64,000 nucleotides of DNA, from the NCBI RefSeq assembly GCF_030814715.1, contig NZ_JAUSVO010000001.1:620001-684000 (forward strand), in the 5' to 3' direction. Of this stretch, positions 1 to 7,616 are shown one piece after another. The position numbers and the translations under genes are program-made. This DNA is from Kaistia dalseonensis (GTDB lineage Bacteria > Pseudomonadota > Alphaproteobacteria > Rhizobiales > Kaistiaceae). Under the pieces are notes generated by a model that had not been told where the DNA came from, did not search any database, and saw only the letters and a program-made list of their open reading frames with translations. Each line of letters opens with the position of its first letter. Within the stretch, counting starts at the first letter, position 1.

Positions 1-1
1 C

Positions 2-715
2 ACCTTTCCCGCGACGGCCGTGACGGTCCAGCGCAAGCTCGGCATGCTGCACGGCGCCGCTTTCGACCTGCATGCGGTCTGCTCCGGCTTCGTCTTCGCG
101 CTGTCGACGGCCGACGCCTATATCCGCGCGAGCCAGGCCAAGCGCATTCTTATCATCGGCGCCGAGACCTTCTCGCGTATCCTCGACTGGACCGACCGCT
201 CGACCTGCGTGCTGTTCGGCGATGGCGCGGGTGCCGTGATCCTCGGCGCCTCGGTGCAGGACGGCACGCGCGAGGATCGCGGCGTGCTCACGACGCATCT
301 GCGCTCCGACGGCAATCATCGCGAAAAGCTCTATGTCGATGGCGGCCCGTCCTCGACGGGCACGGTCGGCCATCTCCGCATGGAGGGCCGCGAGGTCTTC
401 AAGCATGCCGTCGGCATGATCACCGACGTGATCGAGGACGCCTTCAGCGCCACCGGCTATACCGCCCAGGACGTCGACTGGTTCGTTCCGCACCAGGCGA
501 ATATCCGCATCATCGATGGCAGCGCGCGCAAGCTCGGCATAGCAAGCGAGAAAGTTGTGCGGACCGTCGCGGTCCACGGCAACACTTCGGCGGCGTCGAT
601 TCCGCTCGCCCTTTCGGTCGCGCGCGACGACGGGCGGATCAAGCGGGGCGACCTCGTGCTGCTCGAAGCGATGGGCGGCGGATTTACATGGGGTTCGGCG
701 CTGCTGCGCTGGTAG
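2..715 (+). CDS. fabH: 3-oxoacyl-ACP synthase III (KAS III), 3' part
   Basis: This is the C-terminal 237 residues of FabH, which condenses acetyl-CoA with malonyl-ACP to start type II fatty acid synthesis in the cytoplasm. The reading frame is open from base 2, so the gene begins off the left edge, and about 85-90 N-terminal residues are missing compared with the usual 320-325. All three catalytic residues are visible: Cys in AVCSGF (residue 27 of the fragment), His in VPHQANIRI and Asn in HGNTSA. The sequence ends in the family-typical [13 protein letters not shown]. It is followed on the same strand by ihfA and a MerR gene, an order common in Hyphomicrobiales, so plsX is expected just outside the window. 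Confidence is very high. Confidence 0.97.
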   Translation, partial: TFPATAVTVQRKLGMLHGAAFDLHAVCSGFVFALSTADAYIRASQAKRILIIGAETFSRILDWTDRSTCVLFGDGAGAVILGASVQDGTREDRGVLTTHLRSDGNHREKLYVDGGPSSTGTVGHLRMEGREVFKHAVGMITDVIEDAFSATGYTAQDVDWFVPHQANIRIIDGSARKLGIASEKVVRTVAVHGNTSAASIPLALSVARDDGRIKRGDLVLLEAMGGGFTWGSALLRW

Positions 716-836
716 GAAACGCCTGAAATTCCCGCGCGTTACGATGAAGGACGTTGACCGCCCCGAGGTCTGGCAATAGGCTTGTGTCAGGGGAGCAACA
801 GGACTTTAGCCTAGCAAAAAGATTGGGAAAAAGACC

Positions 837-1169
837 ATGACAGGCAAGACGGTGACGCGCGCCGATCTGTGCGAGGCGGTCTACCAGAAGGTCGGCTTGT
901 CTCGGACGGAGTCTGCTGAGCTTGTCGAACTCGTCCTGGATGAAATCAGCGCGTGTATCGTCCGCGGCGAGTCCGTGAAGTTGTCTTCGTTCGGCTCGTT
1001 TCTCGTTCGCTCCAAGGGCGAGCGGATCGGCCGCAACCCGAAGACCGGCGAAGAGGTACCGATTTCGCCTCGCCGCGTGATGGTATTCAAGCCCAGCAAT
1101 GTTCTGAAGCAGCGGATCAATGGCTCGCTTGTTCCAAACGGCCATGATTCCGATGAGGAAGATGCGTGA
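837..1169 (+). CDS. ihfA: Integration host factor subunit alpha
   Basis: A 110-residue HU/IHF-fold protein. IHF alpha pairs with IHF beta to bind and sharply bend DNA at promoters, origins and recombination sites. Residues 1-95 show the family layout: an N-terminal helical dimerisation part ([20 protein letters not shown]), then [11 protein letters not shown] and the DNA-binding arm with [17 protein letters not shown]. The NPKTGE motif and an alpha-type start ([11 protein letters not shown]) favour IhfA over HupB or IhfB. It lies 121 bases downstream of fabH and 45 bases upstream of the MerR gene, all on one strand. An acidic tail (DSDEEDA) closes the protein. ATG start with only a weak purine-rich site ahead of it. 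Confidence 0.95.
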   Translation: MTGKTVTRADLCEAVYQKVGLSRTESAELVELVLDEISACIVRGESVKLSSFGSFLVRSKGERIGRNPKTGEEVPISPRRVMVFKPSNVLKQRINGSLVPNGHDSDEEDA

Positions 1170-1214
1170 CCGCGACGCCTGGTGACGGTTTGCCGGGGCC
1201 GTGCGCGGTTCTGA

Positions 1215-2180
1215 GTGACTGAGGGCAAGCCCTTGTCAAAGGGTCCTGACGCGTTCCGGACGATCAGCGAGGTGGCCGAGGAACTCGACCTGCCTCAGCA
1301 TGTCTTGCGCTTCTGGGAAACCCGCTTCACGCAAATCCGTCCGATGAAGCGCGGCGGTGGCCGCCGCTATTACCGCCCCGACGATGTCGAATTGCTGCGC
1401 GGTATCCGCAAGCTGCTCTATGGCGAAGGCTATACGATCAAGGGCGTGCAGCGCATCCTGAAGGAACAGGGGCCGCGCCATGTCGTGGCGGCGGGGCAGG
1501 GCGCGAGCCTCGATCCCGTGCCCGTCGATGGCGACGACGACACCCTCCTTGATGCGGTTCCCGATGGCATCCTCGCCGACGAGGATGGCGATGATTTCGC
1601 GATTGCGCCACGCGCTCCCGAGCCACGCGGCGCGCGGCGCGACCCGCTCTTTGATCCGCCGGGGCGGGGTGATGCGCATCATCGCGAGCCCGAATTTCTC
1701 GACAGGCGCCGCGATGCGGGGCCTGCGCCGGCGGTGCGGGCCGAGCCGCGGCCCGTCGAGCCGGCGACGCGGGGACGACTGGCGCCGGAACCGGCCGTCT
1801 CGCTCGTCTCCCGCCTGCCGGCGGCGCCACCGGACGAACCCGAATCGGCCGACGACTACCTGCCGCCGCTGGTTGCCGAGACGCCGGCCCCGCCCGACAG
1901 GGTGCGCGGCGCGATCCGTGCCGAGGAACCGAGCCGGCATGCAACGTTCGAGGACCGGCGCGAGCCCTCGCTCACGTCCACTCGACCGGTGCCGATCCCG
2001 CGCGAGACCGATCCCCATCCCGTCGTCGAGCGGGCGAATCTCTCCCCATCGCAGCGGCAGCCGGCCCATGTCGCGCCGCAACCAACTGGTCCTGCGCTCT
2101 CGCATGACGATATTCGCACGCTGCGCGCAGCCCTGGCCGACCTTCTCGAATGCAAGCGAATCCTCGATCAGGCGCGATAG
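1215..2180 (+). CDS. MerR-family transcriptional regulator with long disordered tail
   Basis: A 321-residue protein with a GTG start. Residues about 13-85 form a MerR winged helix-turn-helix ([20 protein letters not shown], then [33 protein letters not shown]). The middle 180 residues are rich in Pro, Arg and Asp and look disordered. A conserved C-terminal helix ([22 protein letters not shown]) may serve for dimerisation. MerR proteins of this type sit directly after ihfA in many Hyphomicrobiales, and their target is unknown. No metal-binding cysteine cluster is visible, so a metal-sensing role is not supported. Identity as a MerR protein is secure; function is not. Confidence 0.88.
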   Translation: MTEGKPLSKGPDAFRTISEVAEELDLPQHVLRFWETRFTQIRPMKRGGGRRYYRPDDVELLRGIRKLLYGEGYTIKGVQRILKEQGPRHVVAAGQGASLDPVPVDGDDDTLLDAVPDGILADEDGDDFAIAPRAPEPRGARRDPLFDPPGRGDAHHREPEFLDRRRDAGPAPAVRAEPRPVEPATRGRLAPEPAVSLVSRLPAAPPDEPESADDYLPPLVAETPAPPDRVRGAIRAEEPSRHATFEDRREPSLTSTRPVPIPRETDPHPVVERANLSPSQRQPAHVAPQPTGPALSHDDIRTLRAALADLLECKRILDQAR

Positions 2181-2269
2181 ACGCGCACATCGGTGGATGA
2201 CACCGAGATTGCCGGTGACAAGCCCGCGGCAACCGTGCTAACAGCGGCGCATTCCTCGACGGTCCTGCC

Positions 2270-2307
2270 GCCGAGGGGCGCGGCCGGGGGCCGCGCGGGG
2301 CCTCGGC
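2270..2307 (+). terminator. Strong GC hairpin after the MerR gene
   Basis: Outer arms GCCGAGG (2270-2276) and CCTCGGC (2301-2307) enclose an inner perfect 8-bp stem, GCGCGGCC/GGCCGCGC with a GGG loop (2278-2296). It lies between the MerR stop and tRNA-Pro. There is no clear T tract, so it may act as a terminator or as an RNA 3'-end stabiliser. Confidence 0.45.
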
Positions 2308-2343
2308 TCCTGGAAGCTATATGAGTGGTCTTCCGTTTTCGGA

Positions 2344-2420
2344 CGGAGCGTGGCGCAGCCTGGTAGCGCACTTGTCTGGGGGACAAGGGGTCGCAGGTTC
2401 AAATCCTGTCGCTCCGACCA
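2344..2420 (+). tRNA. tRNA-Pro (anticodon GGG)
   Basis: 77 nt with encoded CCA. Acceptor arms CGGAGCG (2344-2350) and CGCTCCG (2410-2416) pair fully, and the discriminator is A. The anticodon stem CTTGT/ACAAG carries loop CTGGGGG, which gives anticodon GGG. The D-loop (AGCCTGGTAGCGCA) and T-arm (GCAGGTTCAAATCCTGT) are canonical. Confidence 0.96.
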
Positions 2421-2634
2421 TCTCATCATCTTTACCGGCACATTTCCTGTCGAGTCACTGGCGACATGCAATGCCGGCGAGCCGCGCGAATCGAGCGCAC
2501 CGGCTTTCGGGGCCCGGCGGAATTTCCGTCTTGTCGGGCGCGAGGCACGGTCAACGCGGCGATCAGCGCTATTGCTCCCGCATGTCGACCGACAGGCACT
2601 TGAGCGACACGAACATTGCTGCCGGAATTTCAGA

Positions 2635-3834
2635 ATGCCCAGTGAGGATTTCTCCGCCGATATCGCCGCTGTCGCCAGCATCGCAGTCGTCCCGACGCTT
2701 CTCGACGTGGTCTGCCGGGCGACGGGCATGGGATTCGCCGCGATCACCCGGGTCACCGAGGATCGTTGGATCGCCTGCAGCGTGAAGGACGATATCGCGT
2801 TCGGGCTGGTCCCGGGCGGCGAGCTCGATGTGCGGACGACGCTCTGCCGCGAGGTGCGCGGCACTGGCGAGGCGGTGGTCATCGACCATGTCGCCACCGA
2901 CCCGGTCTATTGCTCCCACCCGACGCCCCGGCTCTACGGCCTGCAGAGCTATGTCTCCATGCCGATCGTCCTGCCGGATGGCCGCTTCTTCGGCACGCTC
3001 TGCGCGATCGATCCCCGTCCGGCCAAGGTGAGCTCGCCCGAGATCGTCGGCATGTTCAAATTGTTCGCCGAATTGATCGCCTACCATCTCGATGCGATCG
3101 AGCGGCTCGCGGCCAGCAATGCGCTGGTCGAGGCGGAGCGGCGCAATGCGGAGCTGCGCGAGCAGTTCATCGCCGTGCTCGGCCATGATCTGCGCAGCCC
3201 GCTCGCCGCGATCGATGCCGGCACGCGCATGCTGATGAAGAACCCGCCGCAGGAGAAGGTCGATACGATCCTCGGCTTGATGAAGGCGACCGTGGGCCGC
3301 ATGTCCGGGCTGATCGACAATGTGCTCGATCTCGCGCGCGGGCGGCTGGCGGGCGGCATCATCGTCCAGCGGACCGTGAACACGGATCTTCCCGCCGTGC
3401 TCGGCCAAGTCGTCGACGAACTGCGCGCCGGACATCCCGATCGTGAGATCCACGCCGAATTCGCGATCGAACGGCCGGTGTCCAACGATCCCGCGCGGCT
3501 CGCCCAGCTCTTCGCCAACCTGCTCGCCAATGCGTTGACGCATGGCGATGCCGGGGCGCCGGTCAGGGTCCGCGCCGCGACGATCGCCGATGATTTCGAG
3601 CTCGCGGTGATCAATGTCGGCGAGCCGATCCCGCCCGCGGCGATGGAGAGGCTGTTCCAGCCCTTCTTCCGCAGCGAGATTCGCCGCAACCTTCAGGGCC
3701 TCGGCCTCGGACTCTATATCGCCTCGGAAATCGCCAAGGCCCATGGTGGCGTGCTGGATGTCGTCTCGGACAGCGAGCGGACGGAGTTCCGCCTTCGCAT
3801 GCCGATCGAGCATCCGCGCCAGCCGGCGCCCTAG
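2635..3834 (+). CDS. Orphan GAF-domain sensor histidine kinase
   Basis: About 399 residues, cytosolic, with no membrane segment. Residues 15-160 are a GAF domain (LLDVVCRATGMGFAAITRV ... SMPIVLPDGRFFGTLCAID). This is followed by a HisKA dimerisation helix with the phospho-acceptor H-box (AVLGHDLRSPLAAI, around residue 183) and a HATPase_c domain with an N-box (LFANLLANALTHG) and a glycine-rich lid (GLGLGLYIASEIAKAHGG). The usual D-x-G-x-G box reads INVGEPIP, so the conserved Asp is replaced by Asn. The open frame extends upstream through tRNA-Pro, so I place the start at the ATG at 2635, ahead of the GAF domain. No response regulator is adjacent. The stop codon lies inside a long hairpin. Confidence 0.82.
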   Translation: MPSEDFSADIAAVASIAVVPTLLDVVCRATGMGFAAITRVTEDRWIACSVKDDIAFGLVPGGELDVRTTLCREVRGTGEAVVIDHVATDPVYCSHPTPRLYGLQSYVSMPIVLPDGRFFGTLCAIDPRPAKVSSPEIVGMFKLFAELIAYHLDAIERLAASNALVEAERRNAELREQFIAVLGHDLRSPLAAIDAGTRMLMKNPPQEKVDTILGLMKATVGRMSGLIDNVLDLARGRLAGGIIVQRTVNTDLPAVLGQVVDELRAGHPDREIHAEFAIERPVSNDPARLAQLFANLLANALTHGDAGAPVRVRAATIADDFELAVINVGEPIPPAAMERLFQPFFRSEIRRNLQGLGLGLYIASEIAKAHGGVLDVVSDSERTEFRLRMPIEHPRQPAP

Positions 3835-3872
3835 ATCATTTCATCGTTTCATGGAAACGACGAAATGATCTA
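3832..3872 (+). terminator. 19-bp-arm hairpin overlapping the kinase stop codon
   Basis: Arms 3832-3850 and 3854-3872 pair over 18 of 19 positions (one A-C mismatch) around a 3-nt ATG loop. The TAG stop of the kinase is the first triplet of the left arm. A T-containing tract (TCTATTTGACTTG) follows. It is likely to act as a terminator for the kinase and to block read-through into the convergent HTH gene. Confidence 0.6.
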
Positions 3873-3935
3873 TCTATTTGACTTGTCGCGCTTCCTTCAC
3901 GCGAACCGGGGCCCGCTTCGTTTGGAAATGCTCTA
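3873..3935. repeat. Copy of a dispersed intergenic element ending in GCTCTAG
   Basis: Read on the minus strand, this stretch starts CTAGAGCATTTCC and continues with GAAGCGG and TTCGCGTGAAGG blocks. A related copy is at 43966-44012 (CTAGAGCAAGTTCGCC ... GAAGCGG ... TTTTCGTG). Short intergenic repeats with a CTAGAGCA end are frequent in Hyphomicrobiales genomes. The copy overlaps the end of the HTH gene stop codon region at 3933. Confidence 0.4.
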
Positions 3936-4217
3936 GCCCCTGTCGATCAGGGCCGGCGGTATGTTGAGCGCCTGCGACAGCTTGCCAATATGTTCGCCGG
4001 GCCGGATCAGGCCCTGTTCGATGGCGAGGATACGACTCGCGGGGATGCCGGATTGCTGCGCCAACCGCGCGATCGACAGGCCGCGATAGGCCCGTGCCGC
4101 CGTCAGCGGCGCGACCCCGCCGGCGACCTTCGCGTCCATCATGTCCTCGAGTTCGTGGTCAAAGAGCGAATTGCCACGACGTTTGGCAAGCGGACGCGTC
4201 ATCAGCATGTGAGTCAT
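3933..4217 (-). CDS. Small XRE-like helix-turn-helix protein (HTH-A)
   Basis: 94 residues from ATG 4217, which has a good site ahead of it (AGAAGAGGACGG). A longer open frame runs to 4361 but its extra codons are the tandem repeat at 4307-4358, so I reject it. The C-terminal half is a single HTH (ARAYRGLSIARLAQQSGIP, then ASRILAIEQGLIRPGEHIGKLSQALNIPPALI), similar in layout to XRE/Cro proteins. The N-terminal 40 residues are basic then acidic (RRGNSLFDHELEDMMDAK). A second gene of the same design lies upstream at 4377-4652, suggesting duplication. It may regulate the adjacent polysaccharide genes, but that is inference from position only. Confidence 0.7.
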   Translation of the reverse strand: MTHMLMTRPLAKRRGNSLFDHELEDMMDAKVAGGVAPLTAARAYRGLSIARLAQQSGIPASRILAIEQGLIRPGEHIGKLSQALNIPPALIDRG

Positions 4218-4306
4218 CGTTCCGTCCTCTTCTCTCCCCCCGTTCATCTCCAACACGGGGCAGGACTCCGCCGTGCGGAACATCAAATCGGCTTGGGTCC
4301 GCACGG

Positions 4307-4358
4307 CCGGGACCGGCCTCTGGGCCGGCTCCCCGGGACCGGCCTCTGGGCCGGCTCC
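4307..4358. repeat. Two tandem 26-bp units, each a self-complementary hairpin
   Basis: Units 4307-4332 and 4333-4358 are identical. Each has arms CCGGCC/GGCCGG around a TCTG loop, with flanking GGGA/TCCC adding further pairing. They lie between the two minus-strand HTH genes, downstream of HTH-B and upstream of HTH-A. Confidence 0.85.
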
Positions 4359-4376
4359 CATGTCCTCAATCGGGTG

Positions 4377-4652
4377 TCAGGCGATGCTGGCGACATCGAC
4401 GCCGAGCGCGTCGGCGATCATCTGCCGCTCGGGCAGTGTCGGCTCCATGCCGAGCTCGATGGCGCGCAGATGGTCGGGCAGCAATCCGGCCCGCCCGGCC
4501 AGCTCGCACTGGCTCCATCCACGCTCGATCCGCAGCGCTTCGACCGTACGGCGCGGTGCCCCGGAGGCGCTGTCGATCTCGTCGATCCAGGGCGCGTCGA
4601 TATCGCGGGGAATGTCGAGGCTGCGGGTCTGCTGCGGCTGTTCCTGTAGCAT
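4377..4652 (-). CDS. Small XRE-like helix-turn-helix protein (HTH-B)
   Basis: 91 residues from ATG 4652, chosen because GAGAGGGAGAAG precedes it; a further in-frame ATG at 4688 has no such site. Residues about 42-90 form an XRE-type HTH (EALRIERGWSQCELAGRAGL, then LPDHLRAIELGMEPTLPERQMIADALGVDVASI). The N-terminal part is polar (Gln/Pro/Asp-rich). It is a probable paralogue of HTH-A and is separated from it by the tandem hairpin repeat. It lies just downstream of the polysaccharide polymerase gene on the same strand, 80 bases away, so it could be co-transcribed with that cluster. The target is unknown. Confidence 0.7.
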   Translation of the reverse strand: MLQEQPQQTRSLDIPRDIDAPWIDEIDSASGAPRRTVEALRIERGWSQCELAGRAGLLPDHLRAIELGMEPTLPERQMIADALGVDVASIA

Positions 4653-4732
4653 TGGTCTTCTCCCTCTCGCTTTTATTGTCTGGATCAATGCGCGAGGCGG
4701 GTTAGGGATGCACGGAAGGCTGGAATAGTTTT

Positions 4733-6037
4733 CTAAGTGCTGGGGCGCGGCGCCAGCGGCGTGCGGGGCAGGGCAACGGGGCCGACGATGAGCGGTGCCG
4801 GAACGGCCGGCCGTGCCGTGGCCTCGCCTCGTGCGCCGGCGCCGATGCGCCGCTCAACGGCATAGGCGCCCCAGAGCACGCCATAGATCAGGAAGAGATG
4901 GCGCCAATGGTCGTTGTCGATCACGTTGTGGATCAGCAGATGGCCGAGATAGACCGCATAGACGCTCTGGAGGAACGGCGTCCAGGGGTGGCGGTGCCAG
5001 ATCAGCGGCGTCGCGATCGCGAGCGTCCAGACGACGAGGCCGATATAGGCGAAGCCGCCGAGCCAGCCATAGACCGTGAAGCCCTTCAGCCACATATTGT
5101 GCTCGTCTTCGCCCATGGCGAGGCCGAACTGGAACGGCCCGATGCCGAGCGGGTGCTCCTGGATCAGGAAGAAGCCGATGATATGGCGCTCGAACCGGCC
5201 GAGCCGCGCGGCGTCGTAATCCTGCACCAGCTTGAAGCGCTGGACGAAGATCTCCTGCACGGCGGGGATCGAGATCGCGATGGCGAGCAGCAGCGCGACG
5301 ACGACGAGCCCGGCCGCCACCACGCCCAGCATGCGCAGCCGCCGGCTCGGGCGGAATTCCGTCACGAAGGCGAGGAGCGCGATGATGACGAGGGCGAGCA
5401 CCGCCATGCCCCAGGCGGCGCGCGAGAACGACAGGAAGATGCCCGCGAGCAGGATCAATATGCCCGGCACGCGCCAGCCCGAGCGGATCAGCGGCGTCGT
5501 CAGCACGGCGCGGGTGAGCACGACCAGCGGCAGCACCAGGAACGGGCCGAACACGTTCGGGTCCTTGAAGGCGCCCTTGGCGCGATCATAGAGCGTGAAC
5601 AGGTCCGAGCGGGGCAGGGCGCCGAAATAGGCCAATATGCCGATTAGCGCGCAGATGATCGCCGAGGCGACATAGCTGCGCTCGATGATCCGCATCCGCC
5701 GCTCGGTGTCGTCCTGCAGGATCGCGGCGTAGAACACTGAGGAAATGACGAGAAAGGCCGTGGTCGCCATATAGGTGACCGGCTTCTGGAAGCCCGAGAG
5801 CTGCGTAAACGAGAGCAGGCCGCCGGCCACATAGAGGCTCATCAGCACGACCATTGGCATGACCGACCGCGTCAGCCTGAGCCCGCAGAACGACCAGATC
5901 AGCACCACCAGGCAGAGCAGCAGGTCCGACGGGGCCGGCTCGAACATGACGAAGGCGGAGAGGAAGACGAGCACGCCGATCACCATGTTGGCGATCGCCC
6001 GCATGGGCAGGCCGGAGACGGGCATGCTCGTTCTCAA
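4733..6037 (-). CDS. O-antigen ligase/polymerase-family membrane protein (Wzy-like)
   Basis: 434 residues with roughly ten to eleven hydrophobic membrane segments. The C-terminal region has the Wzy_C family signature: a periplasmic loop with EHPLGIGPFQFG followed by DEHNMWLKGFTVYGWLGG. Such proteins polymerise polyprenyl-linked repeat units, or ligate glycans, at the periplasmic face of the inner membrane. The gene overlaps the preceding glycosylphosphotransferase by 4 bases. Translation could start at the TTG at 6037 or the ATG at 6025. The position beside a chain-initiating transferase, a Wza-like exporter and a Wzc-like protein argues for polymerisation of an exopolysaccharide or capsule rather than O-antigen ligation, but sequence alone does not separate these. 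Confidence 0.8.
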   Translation of the reverse strand: MRTSMPVSGLPMRAIANMVIGVLVFLSAFVMFEPAPSDLLLCLVVLIWSFCGLRLTRSVMPMVVLMSLYVAGGLLSFTQLSGFQKPVTYMATTAFLVISSVFYAAILQDDTERRMRIIERSYVASAIICALIGILAYFGALPRSDLFTLYDRAKGAFKDPNVFGPFLVLPLVVLTRAVLTTPLIRSGWRVPGILILLAGIFLSFSRAAWGMAVLALVIIALLAFVTEFRPSRRLRMLGVVAAGLVVVALLLAIAISIPAVQEIFVQRFKLVQDYDAARLGRFERHIIGFFLIQEHPLGIGPFQFGLAMGEDEHNMWLKGFTVYGWLGGFAYIGLVVWTLAIATPLIWHRHPWTPFLQSVYAVYLGHLLIHNVIDNDHWRHLFLIYGVLWGAYAVERRIGAGARGEATARPAVPAPLIVGPVALPRTPLAPRPST

Positions 6038-7530
6038 TATGCGTTCTCCGTCCTGACGAGGCGGAGCGGGGTCATGAGCAGGATGTAGAGATCGAACGCG
6101 ATCGACCAGCGATCGATATATTCGAGGTCGTATTCCACGCGCCGGCGGATCTTCTCCGGCACGTCGACCTCGCCGCGCCAGCCATTGATCTGCGCCCAGC
6201 CCGTCATGCCGGGCTTGACCTTGTGGCGGGCGAAATAGCCGTCGACGACATCGTCCCAGGGCGCATCGTCGGTATGCGCGTTGACGGCATGCGGTCGCGG
6301 CCCGACAAGTGACAATTCGCCCCTGAGTACATTGACGAGTTGCGGCAGCTCGTCGATCGAGCTGCGCCGGATGAAGCGGCCGATCCGCGTGACGCGGGGA
6401 TCGCCGCGCGTGACGGCGACCTTCGCGCCGGGGTCGCTCAGATGCTCGTAGATCGACCGAAACTTCAGGACCTCGATCACCTCATTGTTGAAGCCATAGC
6501 GCTTCTGGCGGAAGAGGACGGGGCCGGGACTGTCGATCTTGATGAGGATGGCTGTGAGGAGGAGCAGCGGCGACAGCACCACCAGCCCGATCGTGGCGAA
6601 GACGACATCGAAGATCCGCTTCGCCAGTGCGTTCCAGCCCGTGATCGGCTGGTCGGCGAGATCGAGAAACGGGATCGAGCCGATATAGGAATAGGCGCGC
6701 GGGCGGAAGCGCAGGCGGCTGCCGAGCGCGGAGAGGCGAATATCGGCCGGCAGTACCCAGAGCGCTTTCAGCACTTCGAGCAATCGCGCCTCGGCATTCA
6801 CCGGCAGCGACACGATCAGCAGGTCGATGCCGGCGAGGCGCGCGAAGGCGACGAGATCGGCGACGGTGCCGAGTTTGGGGTAGCCCAGCATCTCGTCGGG
6901 CGAGCGCGCGCCGCCGCGATCATCGAACAGGCCGCAGACGCGGATGCCGCCCTTGGGTTCGGCGGCGATGGCCTGGACCAGCGCTTCCGCCTCGGCACCA
7001 CCGCCAATGATCACGGCGCGCCGTTCCAGCCGCCCCTGGCGGATCAGGGCACGCACGATGGTGGCGATGATGGCGCGCTCGGCGATCAGGAACAGGAATC
7101 CGGCGACCAGGAACAGCCCGAGCGTGCCGCGGAGCGGCGTTTCGGTTGGTGCGAGGAAGAAGCTGGCCGCCGCCACGCCGATCACCACGGCGCCCCAACC
7201 GAACAGCACGCGCGTCAGCGTTGCAACGGGATCGGCCAATGCCGTCACGCGGTAGCCGCCGCGCGCGCGGATCGCGATCACCGCGACGAAGGGCGCGCCG
7301 ATCACGGCCAGAATCTCGCTCCAGCCGAGCGGCGCCGACCGGCTCGCCAAGGCGAGGAGGAACGAGCCGATCAACGCGAGCGCGATGAATTCGGTCGCCT
7401 GCACCGTGCCGGTGACAAAGCCCGGCGCGATCGCGCGCCCCGACAGGCGCGCGGCAATGGCGCGTGCCTCGGCGCTGAGGGCGTCCTCCTTGTCGGAGTC
7501 GCCGAGGGGCGAGGGCGTGCGAGCCGTCAT
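6034..7530 (-). CDS. Polyprenyl glycosylphosphotransferase (exopolysaccharide initiation)
   Basis: 498 residues. Residues about 40-180 hold hydrophobic membrane segments, followed by a nucleotide-sugar-fold region (RRAVIIGGGAEAEALVQAI), then the C-terminal bacterial sugar transferase domain from about residue 300. Family motifs are clear: KRIFDVVFATIGLVVLSPLL (membrane-re-entrant helix), SPGPVLFRQKRYGFN, KFRSIYEH, IRRSSIDELPQLVNVLRGE, LVGPRPH and PGMTGWAQINGWRG. It transfers a hexose-1-phosphate to undecaprenyl phosphate and so starts the repeat unit, like WcaJ, PssA or ExoY. It is the first enzyme of the locus and overlaps the Wzy-like gene. Which sugar is used cannot be read from the sequence. 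Confidence 0.9.
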   Translation of the reverse strand: MTARTPSPLGDSDKEDALSAEARAIAARLSGRAIAPGFVTGTVQATEFIALALIGSFLLALASRSAPLGWSEILAVIGAPFVAVIAIRARGGYRVTALADPVATLTRVLFGWGAVVIGVAAASFFLAPTETPLRGTLGLFLVAGFLFLIAERAIIATIVRALIRQGRLERRAVIIGGGAEAEALVQAIAAEPKGGIRVCGLFDDRGGARSPDEMLGYPKLGTVADLVAFARLAGIDLLIVSLPVNAEARLLEVLKALWVLPADIRLSALGSRLRFRPRAYSYIGSIPFLDLADQPITGWNALAKRIFDVVFATIGLVVLSPLLLLTAILIKIDSPGPVLFRQKRYGFNNEVIEVLKFRSIYEHLSDPGAKVAVTRGDPRVTRIGRFIRRSSIDELPQLVNVLRGELSLVGPRPHAVNAHTDDAPWDDVVDGYFARHKVKPGMTGWAQINGWRGEVDVPEKIRRRVEYDLEYIDRWSIAFDLYILLMTPLRLVRTENAY

Positions 7531-7616
7531 GAACCGCGATTGAGCCGACCAGAGCTGATAAACGCCGGCAGGCTAGCAGCCGACGCCTAACAAAGCTTTG
7601 CAGGCGCAAGGGAATG

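Noticed and set aside
1438-1944. Antisense Arg/Pro/Ala-rich ORFs within the MerR tail
   Set aside because: These are low-complexity shadows of the disordered region in the real gene.
2350-2634. Upstream extension of the histidine kinase frame
   Set aside because: It would translate through tRNA-Pro; the GAF domain begins after ATG 2635.
6340-7590. 416-codon open frame on the plus strand
   Set aside because: Antisense to the glycosylphosphotransferase, which has clear family motifs; the plus-strand product shows none.
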